Shown here one piece after another: positions 33,885 to 40,345 of a DNA stretch of 40,345 bases (the stretch's first letter is position 1; the number at the start of each line of letters is the position of its first letter). The translations under genes and the position numbers were made by a program. The stretch is taken from positions 1 through 40,345 of the forward strand of contig SVJP01000004.1 of assembly GCA_015068925.1 (NCBI GenBank). Reading direction: 5' to 3'. The notes below the pieces were generated by a model that saw only the letters and a program-made list of their open reading frames with translations, made no database searches and was not told where the DNA came from. The DNA comes from Oscillospiraceae bacterium. Lineage in GTDB: Bacteria; Bacillota; Clostridia; HGM11514.

Positions 33885-34025
33885 TTTGTTCTTCCTTTCA
33901 AAAAAATATACACCCCTGCCTGAGGGGTGCAAAAAACATGGGTTGTTTTCTTATGCCTCAGACAGTTCTTCAGCGTCAGTTTTGAGCAATCTTTCGGCAA
34001 GGAAATATCCCGACCGTCAGATGGT
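33885..34025 (-). promoter_or_regulatory. Candidate riboswitch / attenuator leader of the hydrogenase-maturation operon
   Basis: The roughly 140-nt leader begins just after a perfect promoter. Its 5' part folds as CGG..GGA/TCC..CCG with a 3x3 internal loop. Next comes a CUUGCC / GGC(AU)AAG stem (34001-33996 with 33957-33950) enclosing UCA/UGA. CUGUCUGAGG (33965-33956) can instead pair with CCUCAGGCAG (33925-33916), ten pairs with one G-U. That pairing consumes part of both arms and the loop of the terminator. The two folds are mutually exclusive. It fits no riboswitch consensus I can recall (TPP, SAM, cobalamin, THF, Moco, NiCo, T-box). Ligand unknown. Confidence 0.7.
33900..33929 (-). terminator. 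Attenuator terminator in the hydrogenase-maturation leader
   Basis: On the minus strand CACCCCT-CAGGC-AGGGGTG is followed by TATATTTTTTT and lies only 15-20 bases before the first start codon. This placement suits conditional termination. Confidence 0.8.
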
Positions 34026-34031
34026 ACTTTA

Positions 34032-34060
34032 ATTATAAATCATTGTGATTCAATTGTCAA
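34032..34060 (-). promoter_or_regulatory. Promoter of the hydrogenase-maturation operon
   Basis: On the minus strand TTGACA, 17 bases, TATAAT, a perfect sigma-A consensus. Strong constant initiation with downstream attenuation is a common riboswitch arrangement. Confidence 0.85.
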
Positions 34061-34096
34061 TCTGTTTTTGCAAAAAAGAAAAACTTTTTGAAACGG

Positions 34097-34125
34097 TTGA
34101 CGAAAATACTGCAAGATGCTATAAT
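34097..34125 (+). promoter_or_regulatory. Promoter of the ECF S-component gene
   Basis: TTGACG, 17 bases, TATAAT, about 18 bases before ATG 34144, so there is almost no leader. It is divergent from the hydrogenase-maturation promoter. Confidence 0.8.
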
Positions 34126-34143
34126 AAAAGAGAGGTGGTATCA

Positions 34144-34617
34144 ATGAAAATTAAAAAATTAGTGATGGCGGCGGTGTTTGCCGCCTTGACCTTTGTGGGA
34201 ACTTCGATAATTAAAATTCCTACTATTAATGGATACATTCATCCGGGAGACGGATTTGTGCTGTTGGCAGGCTTTTTGTTGGGCCCGATCTATGGAGCAT
34301 GCTCCGCAGGAATCGGGTCTGCCCTGGCGGATTTATTGGGCGGATACGGTGTATATGTTCCGGGAACATTTGTCATCAAAGGAATTACCGCTTTGGCGGC
34401 GGCATTGATTTATCAAAGAAAAAAATCCTTTCCCCTTGCATTGTCGGGAGCAATCGTCGGAGAGCTTTTGATGGCGTTGGGATATTTGATTTATGAAACT
34501 CTGATTTTTGGCGAGGGTGCTTGGGCTTCCGTTCCCGGGAATCTGGTGCAGGGAGCCGGCGGTGTAGTCATTTCTTTGCTGTTACTTCCTATTATTAAAG
34601 GAATTTTTAAATCCTGA
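34144..34617 (+). CDS. ECF transporter substrate-binding S component
   Basis: 157 residues with about five to six membrane segments. 'KIKKLVMAAVFAALTFVGTSIIKIP' at the N-terminus and 'GYIHPGDGFVLLAGFLLGPIYGA' plus 'GIGSALADLLGGYGVYVPGTFVIKG' match the ECF S-component / DUF1393-like (COG4720) pattern. S components bind a vitamin or metabolite and work with a shared EcfA-EcfT energising module, not seen in this window. Substrate is not evident; thiamine-precursor, flavin or similar are possibilities for the family. AGAGGTGG fixes ATG 34144; the track's upstream extension overlaps the promoter. Confidence 0.85.
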   Translation: MKIKKLVMAAVFAALTFVGTSIIKIPTINGYIHPGDGFVLLAGFLLGPIYGACSAGIGSALADLLGGYGVYVPGTFVIKGITALAAALIYQRKKSFPLALSGAIVGELLMALGYLIYETLIFGEGAWASVPGNLVQGAGGVVISLLLLPIIKGIFKS

Positions 34618-34638
34618 CCAAAATTTTTTAAAAAAAGA

Positions 34639-34667
34639 TTGACATAGACTCCAATTTATGCTATAAT
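34639..34667 (+). promoter_or_regulatory. Promoter of the 1034-residue secreted protein gene
   Basis: TTGACA, 17 bases, TATAAT, a perfect consensus, with a leader of about 47 nt. Confidence 0.8.
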
Positions 34668-34720
34668 ATAACTAAGCTTGTGAAAATTTACAAAAAATAA
34701 AAAAAGAAAGGAAGATTTTC

Positions 34721-37700
34721 ATGAAAAAGGCTTTAGTACTTATGACTTGCCTGTGCATGCTTGTAAGCATGATGACAGGAATCACCGTAGGTGCAGCTTG
34801 GGACCTGATGTACTATCCGGTTGAAACGGAAAGTGTTATAGCAACCAGCTGGAAGACTGCAATTGACAACGGAAAGTATACTGCAGAAGATGGAACTCAA
34901 AAAACTTACGACCTGAACGGAGTTGCAGATGCAACTCTTCGTTACATCACTCCCGGTGCAAACGGCACAGCGGGTGCAATTGAGTTGGCTATGGTACCCA
35001 ACGAGACTGTTGAAGATAAGAAGAGTGACGGAACAACCGTAACCCGCGGACCCGACTACAGACCTCGTATTCTGACAAATCATATGATTACTTTGAAAAC
35101 AGGAAATACTTATAAGATTTCCGTGTATGTAAAAGGTAACCTTTCCGGTACAAACGATGTAAACTTATGGTTGAACTCTGGCGATAAGGTAACTTTTGAC
35201 ACAGATTCTTCTACTCCACCTGCATACCGTGATGTATTTAAAGTTAGAGTAACAGACCAATGGCAGTATGTAGAAAAAGAATTTAAAGTAAAAGAAATTA
35301 CAGATGGTTCCGGAAATGTGAAGGATTCTTCCTCCTTGACTTTGGGTATGAGACCTATGACCAACTTCCCCAGTGGTTCTTTCCAGGTGGACGAATTGAA
35401 GGTTGAGCTGACCAATAAAGTAGCTTCTGCAACCAATACTGTATTTACAAACGGAATCGGTGACGGGTCTGTAATTGATCCTTATGAAATCACCACAGTT
35501 GCCGATATCAAGAAGATGGCAGAACTTGTGAAAGAAGGCTATGGTTATCAGACAGCACACTATATTTTGATGAATGATATCGACATGAGTGGTGTCGAAG
35601 ACTTTGTTGGTATTGCTACCGGCACTGATACCAGAAATGCATTCAAAGGTACCTTTGACGGAAACTATCATGTGATTAAAAATATGTCAATCACCGACTC
35701 AACAAATGCCCGCGGATTTTTCTTTGCAATGTATGGTGCTACTATTAAAAACTTAGGTTTTGAAAATGCTTACATAGAAGGTTCTGCCAAGATTGGTGTT
35801 CTGGCAGCGGCAGAAGGCGGTTCTACCATTACCAACTGTTATGTAAGAAAGGCTACCTTGAAGCAAGTATATGGCGGTACCTGGGCAGACAATAACATGG
35901 CTGCATTTGTAGGTTGTTCTGTAGATATGGGTAACCGCGGTGGCTTGATTACCGACCATACTGTTTTTAACAATTGTTATTCTACTGATATTACTACCAT
36001 TGGGTATAACGGTACAGAAGTGACGGTCGGCGGTGGTTTTAAGGGTACCGGGTATATGAATACCATGCCTTACACTACCTTAAATAATTGTTACACCGAT
36101 TGCGGTCAGTTCTCCTCTAAAGGATATCAGAGCAAAGCAGAAGACCCCAAATATTATACTGATGATGAAAAAATCGCAGCAGGTGTTCTGGTAGTGAATA
36201 ACAGTTATAAGTCTGCAACTGTTGCAGATGTAACTGCAAGTAAGTTAAGTGATGCATTCATTGACAGTAAAGCTACCTATAATTATGGCTTGCCTGTTTT
36301 AGCATGGGAAAAAGACAAACTGGATGCCGCTCCCGATAATACGATTTTCACAAATGGTATGGGAAATGGTACTGAAAATCGTCCTTATCAAATCACCAAT
36401 GTGGCAGACTTGAAGAAGATGGCTGAACTTGTGGTAGAAAACTCATCATATCAGACTGCACACTATAAATTGATGAACGATATCGATATGACCGGTGTGA
36501 CTGACTTTATGGGTATCGCAACCGGTCCCGATACAAGAAATGCATTTAAGGGAACCTTTGATGGGAACAATCATGTGATTAAAAACATGAGAATTGAAGA
36601 AACCACAACAAATACCCGTGGCTTTTTCTACGCAATGTATGGCGCAACCATCAAAAACCTCGGATTTGAAAATGCTTATGTATCCGGTTTTAAAACAGGT
36701 GTTTTAGCAGGTTCAGATGGTGGTTCTACCATTGAAAACTGTTTTGTAAGAAATGCAACCCTAAAAAATCTGTATCAGCATACAGACGGTTATATGGGTG
36801 CTTTCGTAGGTTGTGTTACTGATATGGGTAGTAGTCGCGGAGGTTTGATTACTGACCACACTGTATTTACCAACTGTTATGCTACCGGCATTAAAACCAT
36901 CGGTTATAAAGATACTGAGGTGGCAGTAGGCGGTGCCTTTAAGGGCGGAAGAATATGGCACACCGAAACTTATGTCACTCTGAATAACTGTTATACCGAT
37001 TACGGTCAGTTTGCAGCCACAGGTTACAAAAATGCCAACGATGATACACCTACCGATTATCCTACAGACGATGAAAAAATTGCAGCAGGAACTTTGGTAG
37101 TAAACAACAGTTACAAATCTGCAACACCTTCTACCGTAACTGCTTCTGCTTTAGGTTCTGCATTCATTGCAAACAAGACCGAGTACAACAACGGATTGCC
37201 CGTATTGGCTTGGGAAGCAGACAGACTGCCCGAAGTGGAAGAACCCACCATGTATACCGTTAGTGTAACAGTAGGAGAAAACGGTTCTGTTACAAAGGAT
37301 GGAGAACCGGTTCCTGCCTCCTTCGAAGTAGAGGAAGGCTCAGCCGTTACTCTGACTTTGGTTCCCGATGACAAATATGTTGCAAAGGCAAAGGTAAACG
37401 GAGCTGATTATACTGTAACAAACAATCAGATTACATTGACTGTTACAGAAGCTACCATCGTTGCAGTAACCTTCGAACGGATTCCCGATGTTACTCCCGG
37501 ATTTGCAGGAGACAGCACATCTTACAGCTGGTTTAAGACAGTAGACGGAAAAGCAACCATCTTCACGTATCATAAGCTGGCTGACTTTAACACAGGGGAA
37601 ACCGATTTGGAATATGGTGTAAAATTGTGGAATAATGCAAAACCAGAGGATAAAGTAACCTTGCCTGCTTATGATTCTGCAACAGAGCAACCGGCAAAAG

Positions 37701-37825
37701 CAGTTCCCGGTGCAATGTTTGCAATCAGAGTGTACGGAAGTGCAATCACCGCAGACCAAACTTATACCATCTTGCCTTATATCGGCACCGAAACGGGAAG
37801 CGAAACGACTCCTGATTATGAATAA
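34721..37825 (+). CDS. Large secreted protein: CBM-like domain, two GLUG-like repeats, InlB-B-type repeat and a shared C-terminal domain
   Basis: 1034 residues. The signal peptide is MKKALVLMTCLCMLVSMMTGITVGA. Residues about 30-235 look like a carbohydrate-binding module ('YKISVYVKGNLSGTNDVNLWL', 'GSFQVDELKVEL'). Two homologous units of about 300 residues follow (240-538 and 540-840), each with 'AFKGTFDGN.HVIKNM', 'ATIKNLGFENAY' and 'LITDHTVF.NCY', a beta-helix of GLUG type. A divergent InlB-B-like repeat ('VSVTVGENGSVTKDGEPV') comes next, then an about 105-residue domain with 'YSWFK', 'FTYHKLADFNTGETDLEYGVKLWN' and 'FAIRVYGSAIT'. The last two domains recur in the next gene. No catalytic motif is seen; binding or adhesion is likely. 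Confidence 0.82.
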   Translation: MKKALVLMTCLCMLVSMMTGITVGAAWDLMYYPVETESVIATSWKTAIDNGKYTAEDGTQKTYDLNGVADATLRYITPGANGTAGAIELAMVPNETVEDKKSDGTTVTRGPDYRPRILTNHMITLKTGNTYKISVYVKGNLSGTNDVNLWLNSGDKVTFDTDSSTPPAYRDVFKVRVTDQWQYVEKEFKVKEITDGSGNVKDSSSLTLGMRPMTNFPSGSFQVDELKVELTNKVASATNTVFTNGIGDGSVIDPYEITTVADIKKMAELVKEGYGYQTAHYILMNDIDMSGVEDFVGIATGTDTRNAFKGTFDGNYHVIKNMSITDSTNARGFFFAMYGATIKNLGFENAYIEGSAKIGVLAAAEGGSTITNCYVRKATLKQVYGGTWADNNMAAFVGCSVDMGNRGGLITDHTVFNNCYSTDITTIGYNGTEVTVGGGFKGTGYMNTMPYTTLNNCYTDCGQFSSKGYQSKAEDPKYYTDDEKIAAGVLVVNNSYKSATVADVTASKLSDAFIDSKATYNYGLPVLAWEKDKLDAAPDNTIFTNGMGNGTENRPYQITNVADLKKMAELVVENSSYQTAHYKLMNDIDMTGVTDFMGIATGPDTRNAFKGTFDGNNHVIKNMRIEETTTNTRGFFYAMYGATIKNLGFENAYVSGFKTGVLAGSDGGSTIENCFVRNATLKNLYQHTDGYMGAFVGCVTDMGSSRGGLITDHTVFTNCYATGIKTIGYKDTEVAVGGAFKGGRIWHTETYVTLNNCYTDYGQFAATGYKNANDDTPTDYPTDDEKIAAGTLVVNNSYKSATPSTVTASALGSAFIANKTEYNNGLPVLAWEADRLPEVEEPTMYTVSVTVGENGSVTKDGEPVPASFEVEEGSAVTLTLVPDDKYVAKAKVNGADYTVTNNQITLTVTEATIVAVTFERIPDVTPGFAGDSTSYSWFKTVDGKATIFTYHKLADFNTGETDLEYGVKLWNNAKPEDKVTLPAYDSATEQPAKAVPGAMFAIRVYGSAITADQTYTILPYIGTETGSETTPDYE
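35437..37242 (+). repeat. Tandem duplication of a roughly 900-bp GLUG-like unit
   Basis: Unit 1 is about 35437-36336 and unit 2 about 36337-37242. Both begin 'F(T)NG(I/M)G(D/N)G' and end 'GLPVLAWE.D.L', with matching segments all through. Protein identity looks high, and many third bases differ, so the duplication is not very recent. Confidence 0.8.
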
Positions 37826-37836
37826 TTCATAGAATT

Positions 37837-37868
37837 CAAAACCGCAAGGATTCGTCCTTGCGGTTTTG
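37837..37868 (+). terminator. Terminator after the 1034-residue gene
   Basis: CAAAACCGCAAGGA-TTCG-TCCTTGCGGTTTTG is a perfect stem with a UUCG loop, followed by TTTG. Confidence 0.85.
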
Positions 37869-37906
37869 TTTGCCTGAAATCTGAAGTTTTATGACAGAAT
37901 ATATGA

Positions 37907-37935
37907 TTGACTTTCTTGAATCCTTTTTATATAAT
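37907..37935 (+). promoter_or_regulatory. Promoter of the second secreted paralogue
   Basis: TTGACT, 17 bases, TATAAT, about 50 bases before ATG 37987. Confidence 0.75.
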
Positions 37936-37986
37936 TAAACTATACTTTTAGTAGTATAAATAAGGAATCAGAAAGGATTGAATCAA

Positions 37987-39108
37987 ATGAAAAAAATGAT
38001 TTTATTGGCATTGTGCCTTGCAATGCTGGCAGGAATGATGACCACTGTAGGTGCGGCAACTACTACTGTTTTGAATGATAACGGTGAAGGAACAGGAAAC
38101 TGGTATTTGCGTGACAACACAGCAGGTACGGATAGTTTATCAAATGTTTCTCCCGGCGCAGACGGAACAGGAAAATGTCTGAAGCTTGTGAATCCTAACG
38201 GAAGAGTGTTATTGGTTGCAAGAAACAGTGCTGCAATCAAATATAAAAAAGGATATACCTATACCATTAACTGGAAGATGAAAGCGGATGACAATGAAAC
38301 AGTATATCTTGCTTTCTTTAATGGTAACATGACTACGACTCCTGCTGTCGTTACCCATGCGCAATTAAATAGTAATACAGGAAAATACAGTGCAACTACT
38401 GCTTGGCAGAATTATTCTTGCACCTTTACTGTAAATTCAATTTCAGGTGGAGCGACTACTTCCAGTCAGCCTTTGATGTTCAGAATCACCAGTGGCGGAA
38501 ACATGTACCTGGATGACATTGTAATCACAGAAACTCCTTGCTATACCGTAAGCGTAACTGCAGGGGAAAACGGAACGGTAACCAAAGATGGTGTAGCAAT
38601 TACCTCTGATTTTTATGTAACAGAAGGAAATTCTATCACATTGAATCTGACTCCTGATGAAAATTATCTTCCCAAAGTGAAGGTAAACGGTGCAGATTAT
38701 GTAGTAAGTAATAATCAGGTTACTTTAACCGTAAATCAGGCAACTACTGTGGAAGTGAGTTTTGAACAGATTCCCGAAGTAACTCCCGGAATTGTTGAAG
38801 ATGCATCTTACAATTGGTTTAAAGAAGAAAATGGGACTCCCACGATTTTCTCTTATCATAAGTTAAGCTCCTTTAATACAGGGGAAACATATTTGGAATA
38901 TGGTGTGAAATTGTGGAACACTGCAAAGCCAGAGGATACTGTAACTTTGGCAGCTTGTAACCCCAACGGAGAACCAGCTACCGCAGTTCCCGATGCACAG
39001 TTTGCGATTCGGGCATACGGAAAAGCCATAACTGCAGAAAACTCATATACAGTTCAACCCTATGTTGGGGAAGATTTGGGAGAAAGCGAAGTATTGTCTT
39101 ACAAATAA
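37987..39108 (+). CDS. Secreted CBM-like protein sharing the C-terminal half of its neighbour
   Basis: 373 residues. The signal peptide is MKKMILLALCLAMLAGMMTTVGA. Residues about 25-180 resemble a family 4/9-type carbohydrate-binding module ('YTYTINWKMKADDNETVYLAFF', 'GNMYLDDIVITE'). An InlB-B-like repeat ('VSVTAGENGTVTKDGVAI') and the same C-terminal domain ('YNWFKEENGTPTIFSYHKLSSFNTGETYLEYGVKLWN') as the 34721 protein follow. It is thus a paralogue that lacks the GLUG-like middle. The track starts at TTG 37978; ATG 37987 with AGAAAGGA upstream matches the signal peptide better. Own promoter and terminator. A polysaccharide-binding surface protein is the best guess. Confidence 0.82.
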   Translation: MKKMILLALCLAMLAGMMTTVGAATTTVLNDNGEGTGNWYLRDNTAGTDSLSNVSPGADGTGKCLKLVNPNGRVLLVARNSAAIKYKKGYTYTINWKMKADDNETVYLAFFNGNMTTTPAVVTHAQLNSNTGKYSATTAWQNYSCTFTVNSISGGATTSSQPLMFRITSGGNMYLDDIVITETPCYTVSVTAGENGTVTKDGVAITSDFYVTEGNSITLNLTPDENYLPKVKVNGADYVVSNNQVTLTVNQATTVEVSFEQIPEVTPGIVEDASYNWFKEENGTPTIFSYHKLSSFNTGETYLEYGVKLWNTAKPEDTVTLAACNPNGEPATAVPDAQFAIRAYGKAITAENSYTVQPYVGEDLGESEVLSYK

Positions 39109-39127
39109 TAAAAATAATTAAAATGGG

Positions 39128-39153
39128 AAAAGCTGCTAATGAGCAGCTTTTTT
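39128..39153 (+). terminator. Terminator before the AraC-family gene
   Basis: AAAAGCTGCT-AATG-AGCAGCTTTTTT, perfect stem. The regulator starts 27 bases later with no separate promoter visible, so it may depend on read-through. Confidence 0.85.
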
Positions 39154-39179
39154 CGGCTATCAGAAAAAGGGGGATCAAG

Positions 39180-40091
39180 ATGCAAAAACGAGGAATGCTT
39201 GGAGCCAGGGTATTAGAAAATATTGATTTGGAGCTTTTGATCAATCATGCGGATTTTTATATTTACGAGCACCAGTATGTGGAATTTACCGATTATTATA
39301 AGGTGCCTCATATTAATCGTGTGCGGGATAATGCCAATATCGTTTATTACATCATAGAAGGCGGAGGCTATATTGAAACCAAGCAAGGAAATACCCCCAT
39401 TGAAGCAGGATATATTTATGTTTATCCATGCATTAAGGAAGAAGAATTTCAATCCCATTTTTATCCCGGAACGAAAAAAATCAGTTTGTATTTTTATTTT
39501 GATTTATTCAGTTGTGATGATATTTTTTCTGTGTTGCGGGGATTTCGTTACTATAAGGATGAAGAAGGAATTATTGAAAGAATTAGGGATACGGTATTAT
39601 CGGAATCCATTGCAAACCAGTTATTATTGCCCGGATTGGTGATGCAAAGTCTGACTCCGTTGTTGAAAGAGGTGGAGGATTACATGAAAGAACGGTTATT
39701 GTTGGGAAAACGGTATCATTTTTTATTCGATTATCTGGAAAAAAATTTGTCTCATTCATTGACGTTGGAGGAAATTTCGCAAAAGGTGGGAATGTCTTAT
39801 TCCACATTAACTCATACCATTCCGAAAAAATTTGGATTTAATATTAAACAGTATCTTCAAAAGAAAATTTTAAGAGCAGCCAGCTTTGATTTGGAATATA
39901 CGGATTTGAGAATTAAGGATATTGCAGAAAAATATGGATTTTCTTCCGAGGTTTATTTTTCCGATTGGTTTTATAAAATGTGCAAAAGCAGACCCAGGAA
40001 ATATCGGAGCTATTTTTGTGCCCGTAAACAAGAAGATTATTGTTTATATCTCAATGATGAAAAAACAGAAGGGGATGTAAATTTATTATAA
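39180..40091 (+). CDS. AraC-family transcriptional regulator
   Basis: 303 residues. The N-terminal about 170 residues form a cupin-like sensor ('NIVYYIIEGGGYIETKQGNTPIEAGYIYVYPC'). The C-terminal about 100 residues contain two helix-turn-helix units: 'LTLEEISQKVGMSYSTLTHTI' and 'LRIKDIAEKYGFSSEVYFSDWFYKM', with the AraC signature 'KSRPRKYR'. Such proteins usually activate sugar-use genes in response to a carbohydrate. ATG 39180 has AAAAGGGGG upstream; the earlier start in the track lies in the terminator. Target could be the flanking secreted proteins or the gene that begins near the right edge (inference). Confidence 0.9.
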   Translation: MQKRGMLGARVLENIDLELLINHADFYIYEHQYVEFTDYYKVPHINRVRDNANIVYYIIEGGGYIETKQGNTPIEAGYIYVYPCIKEEEFQSHFYPGTKKISLYFYFDLFSCDDIFSVLRGFRYYKDEEGIIERIRDTVLSESIANQLLLPGLVMQSLTPLLKEVEDYMKERLLLGKRYHFLFDYLEKNLSHSLTLEEISQKVGMSYSTLTHTIPKKFGFNIKQYLQKKILRAASFDLEYTDLRIKDIAEKYGFSSEVYFSDWFYKMCKSRPRKYRSYFCARKQEDYCLYLNDEKTEGDVNLL

Positions 40092-40179
40092 CATTTTCTT
40101 AGTAGGGGAATAGAAAAAAATGTTCAGAACGAAAAAACTGAGCAAAAGCAAGTGGTTTTCTTGTTTTTGGTTACCCGAA

Positions 40180-40294
40180 GTCGTACAAGGATACGACGAG
40201 AGGCGGTTGTTTTTGTAGCAAAAAGGTTGTAAAACAAAGAAAAATCCCATTTTTTATGGGATTTCAGCCTGTCGATAAACCTATCGACAGGCTG
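40180..40294. other. Three consecutive perfect hairpins after the AraC gene; next gene may start at 40330
   Basis: GTCGTA-CAAGGA-TACGAC (40180-40197), AAATCCCA/TGGGATTT (40242-40264) and CAGCCTGTCGAT-AAACCT-ATCGACAGGCTG (40265-40294). None has a strong T tract. GGAAGGG near 40312 and ATG 40330 (MNARQ...) suggest a partial gene at the edge, too short to call. No clear promoter is seen in 40092-40329. Confidence 0.5.
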
Positions 40295-40345
40295 GCAGAC
40301 CAAGAAAAAGGAAGGGATATTTTATCAAAATGAATGCCAGACAGT

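Noticed and set aside
33885-34025. Known riboswitch (TPP, because HydG resembles ThiH)
   Set aside because: The TPP consensus (CUGAGA with a following ACCUGAUC-type segment) is absent; CUGAGG here is part of the antiterminator and has no TPP context.
1-40345. CRISPR array, prophage, insertion sequence or toxin-antitoxin pair
   Set aside because: No regularly spaced direct repeats, transposase, integrase, phage structural gene or small toxin pair is visible.

Overview
The window looks like a chromosomal segment of an uncultured anaerobic, spore-lineage Firmicute (class Clostridia). The evidence is low-to-moderate GC, AGGAGG-type ribosome sites, near-consensus TTGNNN-17-TATAAT promoters, and U-tailed intrinsic terminators. 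The gene content agrees: BofA, an FtsK/SpoIIIE translocase, ribonuclease Y next to YmdB, an SLH-domain S-layer protein, [FeFe]-hydrogenase maturation genes, and many secreted proteins with copper-amine-oxidase-like 'stalk' domains. No phage, insertion sequence or CRISPR array is visible. I cannot name a genus.

Layout. 1-1100: 5' part of a BspA-like leucine-rich-repeat gene (minus strand, running off the window) with a long structured leader, divergent from the next gene. 1118-4491: a secreted stalk-domain protein, then a GH130 phosphorylase-type enzyme overlapping a HAD hydrolase. 4888-7457 (minus): an acyl-CoA ligase and an AEC-family transporter in one operon. 7678-13590: bofA, an M20 amidohydrolase coupled to ftsK/spoIIIE, and a secreted SGNH hydrolase. 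13734-13820: tRNA-Leu(CAA). 13969-15375 (minus): an NSS-family Na+ symporter. 15538-16491: a secreted protein of unknown function. 16555-22518 (minus): a four-gene operon with 4-base overlaps (small conserved protein, comEC, holA, large secreted stalk protein). 22976-25732: the S-layer gene with two promoters and a structured leader. 25733-26660: a repeat-rich gap and a long rny leader. 26661-29061: rny and ymdB. 29115-30332: a second BspA-like protein. 30407-30913 (minus): a 3-methyladenine DNA glycosylase. 30998-33884 (minus): a TM1266-type regulator, hydG and hydF. 34144-34617: an ECF transporter S component, divergent from the hydrogenase operon. 34721-39108: two adjacent paralogous secreted proteins. 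39180-40091: an AraC-family regulator, then a hairpin-rich 3' end.

How the parts relate. Housekeeping genes (ftsK, holA, comEC, rny, ymdB, tRNA) are interleaved with cell-surface genes (S-layer, BspA-like, stalk-domain, SGNH and GLUG-like proteins). This suggests a bacterium that invests heavily in its envelope and in contact with polysaccharide or host surfaces. The GH130-HAD pair fits mannoside breakdown. HydG and HydF build the [FeFe]-hydrogenase cofactor used to dispose of electrons as H2.

The most interesting unexplained signal is the roughly 140-nt leader of the hydrogenase-maturation operon (33885-34025, minus strand). A perfect-consensus promoter is followed by foldable sequence and an intrinsic terminator just before the first gene. 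A 10-bp alternative pairing is mutually exclusive with that terminator. This is the architecture of a riboswitch or attenuator, and I do not recognise its class. The bspA leader (about 647-901, minus) has a similar logic: nested inverted repeats beginning at the predicted transcription start, a C(UUCG)G terminator, and a short upstream ORF. All coordinates, starts and structures here were read by eye; no homology search or folding program was run.
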